Source: Bosea sp. AS-1 (GTDB lineage Bacteria > Pseudomonadota > Alphaproteobacteria > Rhizobiales > Beijerinckiaceae). From it: 64,000 nucleotides of DNA. Each line of letters begins with the position of its first letter. Position 1 is the first letter of the stretch. A program made the position numbers and the translations under genes. The DNA lies in NCBI RefSeq assembly GCF_002220095.1, contig NZ_CP022372.1, positions 4,891,001 through 4,955,000 of the forward strand, in the 5' to 3' direction. The notes under the pieces are model-generated. The model made no database searches. It was not told the DNA's origin and worked only from the letters and a program-made list of their open reading frames with translations. Shown here piece by piece: positions 38,363 to 46,364 of the stretch.

Positions 38363-39336
38363 GCGAGCCGCTCCTGCAGGTGCGGGATCTCAAGGTACAC
38401 TTCCCCCTGCGCAGCGGCGTCGGTACGCCGGGCGGCGTGGTCAAGGCGGTCGATGGGGTGTCGTTCGATCTTCGGCCCGGTCGCACTCTCGCATTGGTCG
38501 GCGAATCCGGCTGCGGCAAATCGACGACCGCCTATGCCATCGTTGGGCTCGAAAGGGCAACGGAGGGCTCGATCCATTTCGACGGGCGTGACATCACGGC
38601 GCTGCGGGCGCATGAGCGCGCCGCGCTGGCGCAGGATATCCAGATCGTCTTCCAGGATCCGTCCTCGGCGCTCGATCCCAAAATGAGCATCGCCGACAGC
38701 ATTGCCGAGCCGCTCGCCATCGCAGGCCGCGGTCGTGCGGAGCGCAAGGGCCGCGTCGCCGAGCTTCTCGACCGTGTCGGATTGTCCAAAGCCTTGTCGG
38801 AACGCCTGCCCAGCGCCCTGTCGGGCGGGCAGCGTCAGCGTGTCGTCATTGCCAGGGCGCTGGCGCTGTCCCCGCGCCTGCTCGTGCTCGACGAGCCGGT
38901 CTCGGCACTCGACGTATCGATCCGCTCGCAAGTGCTCAACCTGCTGCTCGAACTCCAGCGCGATCTCGGCCTATCCTATCTCTTCATTTCGCATGACCTC
39001 TCGGTCGTCCGGCATGTCGCCGATGAAGCGATGGTGCTCTATCTCGGAACCGTCGCCGAGCGCGGGCCGGTCGATGCACTCTTCGCGAAACCCCAACATC
39101 CCTATACGCGCGCGCTGCTTTCAGCGATCCCGCTGCCGGACCCGCGGGCACAGCGCCAGCGCGAGAAGATCATTCTGAGCGGCGACCTTCCGAGCCCGCT
39201 TTCTCCGCCCACCGGTTGCCCCTTCGTGACGCGTTGCCCGGAGCGGATCGACGTCTGCTCGACCCGACGTTTCCCGCTCGCGCCGGGCCATACGGGGACC
39301 GCGGCCGCCTGCGTCCATGTGGACGCCCAGCCCTGA
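38359..39336 (+). CDS. ABC transporter ATP-binding protein, DppF type
   Basis: A 325-aa ATPase with Walker A GESGCGKS, signature LSGGQRQRVVIARALA, Walker [13 protein letters not shown] and the C-terminal GCPFVTRCPERIDVC segment. ATG at 38359 overlaps the DppD-type stop by 4 nt; the longer upstream frame is a shadow. It is the last gene of the GntR-led operon. No clear terminator follows. Confidence 0.92.
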   Translation: MSEPLLQVRDLKVHFPLRSGVGTPGGVVKAVDGVSFDLRPGRTLALVGESGCGKSTTAYAIVGLERATEGSIHFDGRDITALRAHERAALAQDIQIVFQDPSSALDPKMSIADSIAEPLAIAGRGRAERKGRVAELLDRVGLSKALSERLPSALSGGQRQRVVIARALALSPRLLVLDEPVSALDVSIRSQVLNLLLELQRDLGLSYLFISHDLSVVRHVADEAMVLYLGTVAERGPVDALFAKPQHPYTRALLSAIPLPDPRAQRQREKIILSGDLPSPLSPPTGCPFVTRCPERIDVCSTRRFPLAPGHTGTAAACVHVDAQP

Positions 39337-39656
39337 CGGCTATCCGGCCGCGGTTGCCAGCGGGTATGTCGATTCCTATCAGGGATAGACCGCGCGATGC
39401 CCAGAAGCCCAATCCTCGGAACGGAGCCCGTCCGAGAGCAGGGACACCGGCCGTTCTGAACGGATGATCGATATCAACTCGCGAAGGGATCAGCCCCATC
39501 TGAAACGAACTTGAGTCGGCATTGGCTGCACTGAAGAGGTTCGCAATTGGGCAGTGCGGATGTGGCTCGTCGGCAAGCAATGCGAGGTTGCGTGCGCCGT
39601 CCCAGGAGTGCTTCGTTCGAATCCGAACACGATTGGGCAAGACGGAGATCCGGCAA
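39337..39656. other. Intergenic region, no gene recognised
   Basis: 320 nt between the end of the GntR-led operon and the Gre-like gene, so the promoter of the latter should be here. A GGAAC at 39418-39422 lacks a GTT at the right distance, so no EcfG promoter. I see no other motif. Confidence 0.4.
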
Positions 39657-40100
39657 ATGAACAAGGAACGGGTGCTCAGGAAGCTAATTGAACTGGCAGC
39701 TGCCGAACTTGACGGAGCCAGGGCCGCCTATGCCGAGCATCTTCAGGCGAGCAAGCCGGAAAAAGATGAAGCGACCGTGGTTGACGATCAGGCTCAGGCC
39801 TGGTCGCAAGCGGAACTTGCTGAAGACCTTGAGAGGATGCTGCGCGTCGCCGAAGCCAAGGTCGCCGAGTTGAATCAGATCGATTTCGGACCGAAGGAAT
39901 TCGTCGAGCCTGGAGCGATCGTGAGGGTCAATAATCGCCACTTCGCAATCGGGGTCTCCATGGACCACTTCACCTGCGAGGGCGTCGAGTTCATAGGCCT
40001 CTCACCGCTCGCCCCGTTCTATCAGGCGATCGATGGATTGGGAAAATCAGACACGGCTGAGTTTGACGGCCGCAAGTTGAAAATTGAAGAGATCATCTGA
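39657..40100 (+). CDS. Gre-factor-like protein (putative transcription elongation factor homologue)
   Basis: A 147-aa protein starting MNKERVLRKLIELAAAEL. Residues ~1-80 are charged and helical, as in a coiled coil; the rest is beta-rich and ends ISPLAP-like: GLSPLAPFYQAIDGLGKSD, then EFDGRKLKIEEII. This arrangement and the C-terminal spacing resemble GreA/GreB-type secondary-channel factors (coiled-coil finger plus FKBP-like domain). The finger tip carries acidic residues (EKDEATVVDD). It is well below a confident GreA match, so it may be a diverged accessory Gre paralogue. It appears monocistronic and convergent with the deacylase cluster. Confidence 0.55.
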   Translation: MNKERVLRKLIELAAAELDGARAAYAEHLQASKPEKDEATVVDDQAQAWSQAELAEDLERMLRVAEAKVAELNQIDFGPKEFVEPGAIVRVNNRHFAIGVSMDHFTCEGVEFIGLSPLAPFYQAIDGLGKSDTAEFDGRKLKIEEII

Positions 40101-40207
40101 GCAACACTGGCGGTTCGTTCCGAGATTCACAGTCCGCGCCCCGTCCCAGCCGCAGGGAAAGCATATGGCCCGCCCGCCGGCAAAATCATGATGTGGACGA
40201 CATGCAA

Positions 40208-40238
40208 CCGGGCGAAGCCGCGCGCAATTTGCGCCCGG
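40208..40238. terminator. Possible terminator between convergent genes
   Basis: CCGGGCG (40208-40214) pairs with CGCCCGG (40232-40238) around a 17-nt loop in the gap between the Gre-like gene and the convergent deacylase. No T-run follows, so the assignment is tentative. Confidence 0.35.
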
Positions 40239-40294
40239 CCGGTCATCTGCGCTGAGAATGAGAAAGCTGGCAATCTAGCCCCCCATCTCGACAT

Positions 40295-41230
40295 TCACTC
40301 CGCGGCAATCGGACTTCCAATACCAAGCAGCGCTTCGCCTTTATTCACCGCGAGGCTGCTGAGCGCATAGATGATGGTTCCGGTTTCAGTGGCCAGAATC
40401 CGTTCGAGCACGTTGCCAAAAACGTCCCTGATCTCACCGATCGGCTCTTGCTTGCGTGCGCTTCCGCCCAAGCTCACGGTCGGATACCACAACCCGTCGA
40501 CCGCGGCCGCCGGAACGGACATGCTGACGATGCGGGTCGGTTCAGGAGGCGCGGTTGGCGCAGGGCTATCGCTCATGCCCAGATGGCGCAAGGCGCGCTC
40601 AATTCCGTTGGTCATTGTGGCAACGGACTGCTCGTCCCAAATCCCGTTACCACTGACCTCCGCAATGATACTGGGGATACCGAGTCGGCCGGCCGCGTTG
40701 ATCGTATAGCCTTCGCCGCCTGCCGCGACCGCAATCGGGAGACCGAAAGCGACGGCCAGATCGCGCGATGCCTCACTATCGCGAGGGAAGAGTGAAAACG
40801 GCAGCAAGGCCTCGCTCAGATCTCCGCCGTGCAGGTCGAGATAAGCATCGGCTTTCGGATAAATCGTATTGACGAGCCAGTGCGCGACCTGCTCGCTGAA
40901 ACTGCCATCGGCCCGCCCCGGGAACATGCGGTTCAGGTTGCGGCCGTCCTCCGGCATCACATAGACGGCTCGCCTGCGAAACGCCGTCATATTGACGATC
41001 GGCAGAATGAGAATCGTGCCGGACAGATCGTCGGTCCGGCGTCGCATCAGACGCAGAGCAGCCTCGATCGAGCAGTATTCCGAGCCGTGCACGCCCGCAG
41101 TGACCAGTAGGCACGGGCCCGGCCGTGAACCTTCGACGATGCCGAAGGGTATCTCAAACCCGTCGAACGGCTTGAGAAGACCGGTATAAATGCGCGGCCT
41201 TCCGCTGCGCAGTTCGGGCAATTCTTTCAT
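40295..41230 (-). CDS. Succinylglutamate desuccinylase/aspartoacylase-family zinc deacylase
   Basis: A 311-aa zinc carboxypeptidase-fold deacylase. Zinc ligands are visible in GVHGSEYCSIEAA (His and Glu) and in LDLHGG (His); the catalytic-type Glu lies in IIAEVSGNG. The C-terminal beta domain of the AstE/ASPA group follows (ETGTIIYALSSLAV). No signal peptide. It removes an acyl group from an amino-acid-like substrate, possibly as in DoeB-type N-acetyl-diaminobutyrate deacetylases. It is the last gene of a cluster with a second deacylase and an MFS porter. Confidence 0.85.
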   Translation of the reverse strand: MKELPELRSGRPRIYTGLLKPFDGFEIPFGIVEGSRPGPCLLVTAGVHGSEYCSIEAALRLMRRRTDDLSGTILILPIVNMTAFRRRAVYVMPEDGRNLNRMFPGRADGSFSEQVAHWLVNTIYPKADAYLDLHGGDLSEALLPFSLFPRDSEASRDLAVAFGLPIAVAAGGEGYTINAAGRLGIPSIIAEVSGNGIWDEQSVATMTNGIERALRHLGMSDSPAPTAPPEPTRIVSMSVPAAAVDGLWYPTVSLGGSARKQEPIGEIRDVFGNVLERILATETGTIIYALSSLAVNKGEALLGIGSPIAAE

Positions 41231-41257
41231 GTCTTATGTCTTTCCGCCTTGCGGTGC

Positions 41258-42286
41258 TCAGCTCGCCCGCCCTTCAAACGCCGTCAGAAAGCTCTGGAGA
41301 TACCCGCCGAGAGCAGGGCTCAGATAGCCGCCCTCTTGCACGAGAAGCGTTGGAACCTGCAGACCCGCGATCCTGCGCGCGGCCTCGGCAAATCCGTCGC
41401 CCGTGATCTTGAAAGTGCCAACCGGGTCCTCGGCTCCGGCGTCGAAGCCCAGCGACACCACCAAAGCACCCGGCGCAAATCCACGAATGCGGGAAACCGC
41501 TGCTTCGATAGCCTTGAGCCACGGTTCGTTCCCGGTTGCCCAGGGCAAGGGCTGATTGAAATTCGCCCCCTTGCCTTGCCCTGCCCCAGTCTCGTCCGCA
41601 TAGCCTGCGTAGTAGGGCGCGGACAGGGACGGGTCGACATGGATCGATGCAACGAACACATCCGGGTCTTCCCAGAAGACGAATTGCGTGCCGTTGCAGT
41701 GATGCACGTCGATATCGATGATCGCGACCTTGCCGAATGAACGCATCAGGCGACGCGCGGCGATCGCGGCATTGTTGAGGAAACACACGCCCGTCATCAG
41801 GTCGGGATAGGCATGGTGACCGGGAGGGCGACACATCGCGTAGACAGGTCCGTTGCCCGCCGAAAGCCTATCTGCGCCATGGACGGCCACCTGCGCACTC
41901 GCGAAAACGGCCCTCCAGGTGTCCGTCACGATGGGGCAGGACGTTGAATTGCTATACCAGCCCAACTCGCCGAGCAGCTCGGTAGGCCTGCGATACATGC
42001 GATGCGTCGGGTGAACGTTGGGAATGACAACCGGACCGTAGTCCGGATGCTCGATCCAGCGGGAGTGAACGCTCTTCAGGAATTCCACATAATCCCGATC
42101 GTGAACCGCCGCGATCGCGTCCGCCTGATCAAGCGGAGCAACGGCAATCTCGAGCTTCAGCTGCGTTACGATGTCGAGGAAGACGCGATAGCGCTCCGCC
42201 CGGTCGGGCTGCGCGATAAACTTCCCCGTGCGGAATACCTGATCAGGATCGTGGAGAGCCTGATCAGGATGATGAATCACAAGCAT
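41258..42286 (-). CDS. Histone-deacetylase-superfamily amidohydrolase (acetylpolyamine amidohydrolase-like)
   Basis: A 342-aa class II HDAC-fold enzyme. The conserved CRPPGHHAYPD His pair, the zinc ligands DIDVHHCNGT and LGFDAGAED, and the late EGGY tyrosine are all present, so the active site looks complete. Bacterial relatives deacetylate acetylpolyamines or related short acyl amines. It lies between an aspartoacylase-type deacylase and an MFS porter on the same strand with 24-27 nt gaps, suggesting one pathway that imports an N-acylated amine and removes the acyl group(s). Confidence 0.88.
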   Translation of the reverse strand: MLVIHHPDQALHDPDQVFRTGKFIAQPDRAERYRVFLDIVTQLKLEIAVAPLDQADAIAAVHDRDYVEFLKSVHSRWIEHPDYGPVVIPNVHPTHRMYRRPTELLGELGWYSNSTSCPIVTDTWRAVFASAQVAVHGADRLSAGNGPVYAMCRPPGHHAYPDLMTGVCFLNNAAIAARRLMRSFGKVAIIDIDVHHCNGTQFVFWEDPDVFVASIHVDPSLSAPYYAGYADETGAGQGKGANFNQPLPWATGNEPWLKAIEAAVSRIRGFAPGALVVSLGFDAGAEDPVGTFKITGDGFAEAARRIAGLQVPTLLVQEGGYLSPALGGYLQSFLTAFEGRAS

Positions 42287-42310
42287 CGAGCCTATTTCTC
42301 CGAAGGAACC

Positions 42311-43609
42311 TCAGTCGAGGGAGCGTCCACGCGTCTCAGGGGTCAGAACCAGATGCGTGACGAGCGTGATCAGGCAGACCGCCATCACGTAGAGCGAGAT
42401 GTAAAGCGGCCCGCCGAGCTGCTGCAGCCACGTCGCCACCATTGGTGCGGTCCCTCCGAAAATCGCCGCGCACACCGCATAAGGAATACCGATTCCCGAT
42501 GTCCGGACCCGGGTTGGAAACAGTTCGGCAAACACCGTTCCCAGAACCGCATTGTTCATGGAGATGAAGATGGCTCCGACGACGGCCACGAAGACGAACG
42601 TGCCGAATCCAAGCTGGGGCACCGCCAGCATCGACAGCAGCGGATAGGTAAAGAGCAAGAAGCAGAGCGCGGCACCGATCAGGAACGGCTTTCGGCCGAT
42701 CCGGTCGGAAATATAGGCGAAGAGCGGCACGCCGATGCAATAAGCGACGCTGGCGAGCACGCTTCCGGCGAAACCGGACGCCTTGTCCAATCCTCCGACA
42801 ATATTGGCGTAGGTCGGAAGGAAAATCATCCAAAGGTAATACTGAAGTCCATTCATCTGCACGACGAATACGATAAAGACCTCTTTCGGAAACTCCGCGA
42901 TAGAAGCCAAAATAGCAGCCGCACTGAGTTTCTGCTTGTCTTTTACTTTTTCGAAAGACGGCGTTTCCGACAATCCGGCACGCAGATACAGCCCGAAGAC
43001 AGAAAGCGCGGCGCCGATCAGGAAAGGCACCCTCCAACCCCAGCTCGTCAGCATGTCGGGCGGGAAATACCTTGTCGTCAGGCTCGCAACACCGGTCGCG
43101 ACGAGGACGGCAACGCCGATGGAGAGCTGTTGCGGGGACGCAGCCAGGGCCCGGTTACGGGTGGAGGCATGCTCGTTCAGGAACGTGATGGCGATCTGGT
43201 ATTCGCCGCCCGCCGAGAAGCCTTGAAGCAACCGCGCGCAAACGATCACGATTGGTGCCGCGATGCCGATCTGTGCATAGGTCGGGCAGATTGCGATCAG
43301 CAGGCTTCCGATGCCAGCCATGATGATCGTCGCAGCCAATAGCGTCCGGCGGCCGTATTTGTCCGACAGCGGCGACAGGACGAAAGCCCCGATTGGGCGC
43401 CCGAGAAAGCCGATCGCGAAGGCCGAAAAGCTTGCGATGAGGGATACGGCCGGGTCATGGGCCGGAAACATCTGGGCAGCGAAGATCCCGGCCAGAAATC
43501 CATAGATCGACCAGTCATACCATTCGATGAAATGCCCGAACGCCCCTCCGAGGAGCGTCCGCGCTTTTCCATGCTGGTCAACTCGGCTTGCCTGCACATC
43601 CGCTGTCAT
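42311..43609 (-). CDS. MFS transporter, metabolite:H+ symporter type
   Basis: A 432-aa, 12-segment major facilitator. The N-terminal HFIEWYDWSIYGFLAG motif and the loop SPLSDKYGRRTLL are typical of the metabolite:H+ symporter (MHS) group that takes up organic acids, betaines and similar solutes. It is the first structural gene after the TetR-type regulator and likely imports the substrate of the two deacylases downstream. Confidence 0.88.
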   Translation of the reverse strand: MTADVQASRVDQHGKARTLLGGAFGHFIEWYDWSIYGFLAGIFAAQMFPAHDPAVSLIASFSAFAIGFLGRPIGAFVLSPLSDKYGRRTLLAATIIMAGIGSLLIAICPTYAQIGIAAPIVIVCARLLQGFSAGGEYQIAITFLNEHASTRNRALAASPQQLSIGVAVLVATGVASLTTRYFPPDMLTSWGWRVPFLIGAALSVFGLYLRAGLSETPSFEKVKDKQKLSAAAILASIAEFPKEVFIVFVVQMNGLQYYLWMIFLPTYANIVGGLDKASGFAGSVLASVAYCIGVPLFAYISDRIGRKPFLIGAALCFLLFTYPLLSMLAVPQLGFGTFVFVAVVGAIFISMNNAVLGTVFAELFPTRVRTSGIGIPYAVCAAIFGGTAPMVATWLQQLGGPLYISLYVMAVCLITLVTHLVLTPETRGRSLD

Positions 43610-43642
43610 CGTCTTTCCCCAGTTTGCCCGCGCCCGAGCTGT

Positions 43643-44257
43643 TTATTGTTGCGTCGACCTGATCGCCGCGAGCTTCCATTCCACCATCTCGGTCAGAAGA
43701 AGCAGGTTTTTCTCGAAATATTCCGGCGGCTTATCCAGGAAACGCTCAAGGCTTAACCCACGGATCGCGATCAGCATGAACTCGAATAACGAGCCGTATT
43801 CATGCATTTTTGGATGACTAATTATGTTCTTGGCGACCCAAGGATACAGAATTCGCTGCATCGTTTCCTGACGGTGCGCAATAACCTTCGTATGAAACTC
43901 TGTGTCTTTGCGCGTGCCGATGATAATCTCCCAGATCGCCCAGTATTCTGGATCGCCATAGATCTCCCAAAGGTGACGGATAAGGTCGTGAACGTTGACT
44001 GTCTCGCCACCAGCGTGAACGATCATGTCGAGCCCCCGAGCTACGCGCTCGCTAGCCCGATCGAGAACGCCAAGCATCAGATCGTCCTTCGACGAATAAT
44101 GATGGTGTAGCGCTCCGGTTGTGAGCCCCGCATGGCGCGCGATGAGTGCCGTGGTGGTCCCGGCATACCCGATCGATTGGAGAAGGACGGTGGCCGATTC
44201 GATCAAGGCCCGTTGCGTTTCCGCGCTCCGGTCCGCCTGTTTGCGCGCTGCTCGCAT
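43643..44257 (-). CDS. TetR-family transcriptional regulator
   Basis: A 204-aa regulator starting MRAARKQADRSAETQRAL, with a TetR_N HTH (GYAGTTTALIARHAGLTTGA, then LHHHYSSKDDL) and an all-helical ligand domain. ATG at 44257 is chosen because the family begins here; the open frame to 44356 crosses the operator. It lies 33 nt upstream of the MFS gene on the same strand and should autoregulate and control the MFS-deacylase operon. Confidence 0.9.
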   Translation of the reverse strand: MRAARKQADRSAETQRALIESATVLLQSIGYAGTTTALIARHAGLTTGALHHHYSSKDDLMLGVLDRASERVARGLDMIVHAGGETVNVHDLIRHLWEIYGDPEYWAIWEIIIGTRKDTEFHTKVIAHRQETMQRILYPWVAKNIISHPKMHEYGSLFEFMLIAIRGLSLERFLDKPPEYFEKNLLLLTEMVEWKLAAIRSTQQ

Positions 44258-44281
44258 CGAATGCGGAATCCCCCAAATAAG

Positions 44282-44299
44282 ATACCAACCAGTTAGTAT
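44282..44299. promoter_or_regulatory. TetR-type operator
   Basis: ATACCAAC (44282-44289), CA, GTTAGTAT (44292-44299): an inverted repeat with one mismatch in 8 bp, 24 nt upstream of the TetR start codon. Its AAC-N2-GTT core resembles known TetR/AcrR-family operators. Confidence 0.7.
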
Positions 44300-44356
44300 G
44301 TAACTTCCCAGAATGTCAAAGGGATTCAGGGCTAGCGCGGCGACAGGCGACGACAC

Positions 44357-44696
44357 CTGAGATTTGATGCGGATGTCCGCGGAAGATTCGCGAATATTAC
44401 CGCGAAGTCAGCCGAGGGATTCGGCTCCCTGCACGCAGCCGAGCAGCGGCTGAGTTTTCGAGCAGTTCGCCTTTAACAATGCCGGCCTCGCTGAGGTTCT
44501 AGTCTCTGGTTGCTGGTCAAGCTGATCCAGTTAAGGGCAATCTGCGCCAAGAACGGACATTAAAGAGGCGCCCGCAAGCGGACGTTCGCGCCAAAAAATT
44601 GCGAACGCCCTGCCCTCAGGTGCTTTGCCAGCCGAGACTAGCGCTGCGTCGCACTGCTGGGCGCCAGATCCATCTCATCGCGTTCGTTGCTGAACC
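44357..44696. other. Intergenic region with a possible SDR remnant
   Basis: 340 nt without an intact gene. Small dyads occur at 44387-44406 (TTCGCG / CGCGAA) and near 44409 (AGCCGA / TCGGCT). In one plus-strand frame around 44465-44490 the codons read EQFAFNNAGLAE, like the NNAG segment of SDR enzymes, but the frame is broken directly upstream. It may be a short gene remnant. Confidence 0.3.
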
Positions 44697-45428
44697 TCAG
44701 ATAGATTGAGACACCTGCTCGACCACATTCGCATAGGCCTTCGCGGCCCGCAGGATATGCTCTCGCAGGATGACGCGGAGAGTATCCCTGTCTCCTCGCT
44801 CGAACGCCTCGACAATCTCGCGATGCTCCGAATAGGAGGTATCGCGCTCCCAGGACCGATCGACGGAAAGATGCGCGCGCAGCGCCGCAACCTGCCATGA
44901 GATCGTTGCGAAGGCGTTGGCGACGAAGAGATTGCCGCAGTTGCGGAAGAACACGGCGTGAAACTCGGTATCGCTGCTGGCATAGGCCGTGCCGTCCTGC
45001 TCGCGATGCGCCTTCTCCATACTGGCCAGCGACGTCTTGAGTTCGGCCGCCGTGCTGTCTGCCGCACCCTCGAGGCAAAGTGTAACGGCCTCCGTTTCCA
45101 GCATGAGCCGAAAGCTCGCGAGCTGCTTCACATCCTCCAGCGAGGGATCAAACACGAACGCGCCACGGTTGGGCACGATGGTCACGAGGCCGAGAGCGGC
45201 CAGGCGGCCCAGCGCGGCGCGCAGCGGCGTGCGGCTCACGCCAAGCGCCAGCCCCGTCTCGTCTTCCGGAAGCGCATGGCCGAACGGCAGCTCGGCATTC
45301 ACGATGGCATCGCGCAGGCGCTGTTCGACCATTTCCGCGAGCGAGCGCGGATGTTCCAGCGCCTGCAGGCCCGGCGTGCGTTCGCTCGTCTTGGCGCGAG
45401 GCTTGGTCGGACGACGGCTGGGATACAT
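44697..45428 (-). CDS. GntR-family (FCD) transcriptional regulator
   Basis: A 243-aa regulator with a winged HTH (LPEDETGLALGVSRTPLRAA) and an FCD ligand domain that includes the typical metal-binding pattern (DTEFHAVFF ... EHREIVEAFERGD, and a later REHI). It starts 8 nt after the stop of the isocitrate-lyase-superfamily gene, so both are co-transcribed. It probably senses the 2-hydroxy or dicarboxylic acid handled by this cluster and acts in the intergenic region at 46268-46364. Confidence 0.9.
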   Translation of the reverse strand: MYPSRRPTKPRAKTSERTPGLQALEHPRSLAEMVEQRLRDAIVNAELPFGHALPEDETGLALGVSRTPLRAALGRLAALGLVTIVPNRGAFVFDPSLEDVKQLASFRLMLETEAVTLCLEGAADSTAAELKTSLASMEKAHREQDGTAYASSDTEFHAVFFRNCGNLFVANAFATISWQVAALRAHLSVDRSWERDTSYSEHREIVEAFERGDRDTLRVILREHILRAAKAYANVVEQVSQSI

Positions 45429-45436
45429 GTCTCGGC

Positions 45437-46267
45437 TCAGGCGTAGCGGCTCAAGCCGAGCACGCCCTCATAGTCGTGGATCGGCATGAGCTCGTCGGCC
45501 CAAGTCGCCGTAGAGCCGTTCTGGTTAAGGTCCGAGGCGAAGCGCTGCATCAGCCGAGCATAGGCCAGCGTGGCCGACAAGGGGAAGGCCAGTAACTTGA
45601 AGCCGATTGCTTCGAACGCGGCAGCGTCGAGCGGCGGCGTACGGCCATCGACGGAGTTGAACATCATCGGCGCGTCGATACTGCGCACCGCCCGGCGCAT
45701 CTCCTCTTCGCTCTGCAGCATCTCGATCAGCACAAGATCGGCGCCGGCCTCGGCATAGGCCTTGCCGCGCGCGATCGCCTCATCCAGCCCGAGGACCAGC
45801 CGCGCATCGGTGCGGCCGATGATCAGCATGTCGGGATTGCGTCGCATCTTCACCGCGTGGCGGATCTTCTCGGCATGCTCCTCCGCGGGGACCAGCGAGA
45901 GCCCGCTCATCGCGCCGCATTTCTTTGGCGTCACCTGATCCTCGAGGTGCAGGGCGGCGACGCCCGCCGCCTCGTATTCCGCGATGGTGCGGGCGACGTT
46001 GTTGAGATTGCCGTATCCGGTATCGGCATCCGCAATCAGCGGCACGGAGATGCTGGCCGCGATCGCGCGGGCGCGACTCGCCATCTCGGTCAGCGTTAGC
46101 AGGCCGAGATCAGGCGCGCCGAGCATCGCCGCGGAGAGCCCGTTGCCCGTCATGTAGACGGCTTCAAACCCGGCTTGTTCGAGGATTCGCGCGCCGAGCG
46201 CGTCATGGCAGCCCGGCGCCACGACAAGACCGGGGGCGTTCAATCTTGCTCTCAGCGTCCGAGGCAT
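45437..46267 (-). CDS. Isocitrate lyase/PEP mutase-superfamily enzyme
   Basis: A 276-aa TIM-barrel lyase. It has the metal-binding motif LIADADTGYGN and the conserved LHLEDQVTPKKCGAMSG loop, in which the K-K-C-G pattern places a Cys where isocitrate lyase and methylisocitrate lyase have their catalytic base. It probably cleaves or decarboxylates a 2-hydroxy or 2-oxo dicarboxylate (oxaloacetate decarboxylase, dimethylmalate lyase or a similar reaction). It is divergent from a GlcD-type oxidase and TRAP importer, with which it should form one pathway. Confidence 0.85.
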   Translation of the reverse strand: MPRTLRARLNAPGLVVAPGCHDALGARILEQAGFEAVYMTGNGLSAAMLGAPDLGLLTLTEMASRARAIAASISVPLIADADTGYGNLNNVARTIAEYEAAGVAALHLEDQVTPKKCGAMSGLSLVPAEEHAEKIRHAVKMRRNPDMLIIGRTDARLVLGLDEAIARGKAYAEAGADLVLIEMLQSEEEMRRAVRSIDAPMMFNSVDGRTPPLDAAAFEAIGFKLLAFPLSATLAYARLMQRFASDLNQNGSTATWADELMPIHDYEGVLGLSRYA

Positions 46268-46364
46268 AATTGTGTCCTGTGTCCTGTATACAATTGTTGC
46301 GTCGATATGAACCGCATGTTAGGAGCCTGTCAACAACAGCGCTTTCTGGCGCGATGACGGGGAA
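46268..46364. promoter_or_regulatory. Divergent promoter region with GntR-type palindrome
   Basis: 97 nt between divergent operons. It contains TGTATACA (46284-46291), a perfect 8-bp palindrome of the kind bound by FCD-type GntR proteins, right after a tandem heptamer (GTGTCCT twice, 46271-46284). It is the best site for the GntR regulator encoded at 44697-45428. Confidence 0.55.

Noticed and set aside
39418..39422. GGAAC as a possible EcfG promoter of the Gre-like gene
   Set aside because: No GTT at 16-18 nt and more than 230 nt from the start codon.
39620..39642. GTTCGAATCC resembling a tRNA T-loop
   Set aside because: The flanking bases do not pair as a T-stem and no acceptor or anticodon arm can be built around it.
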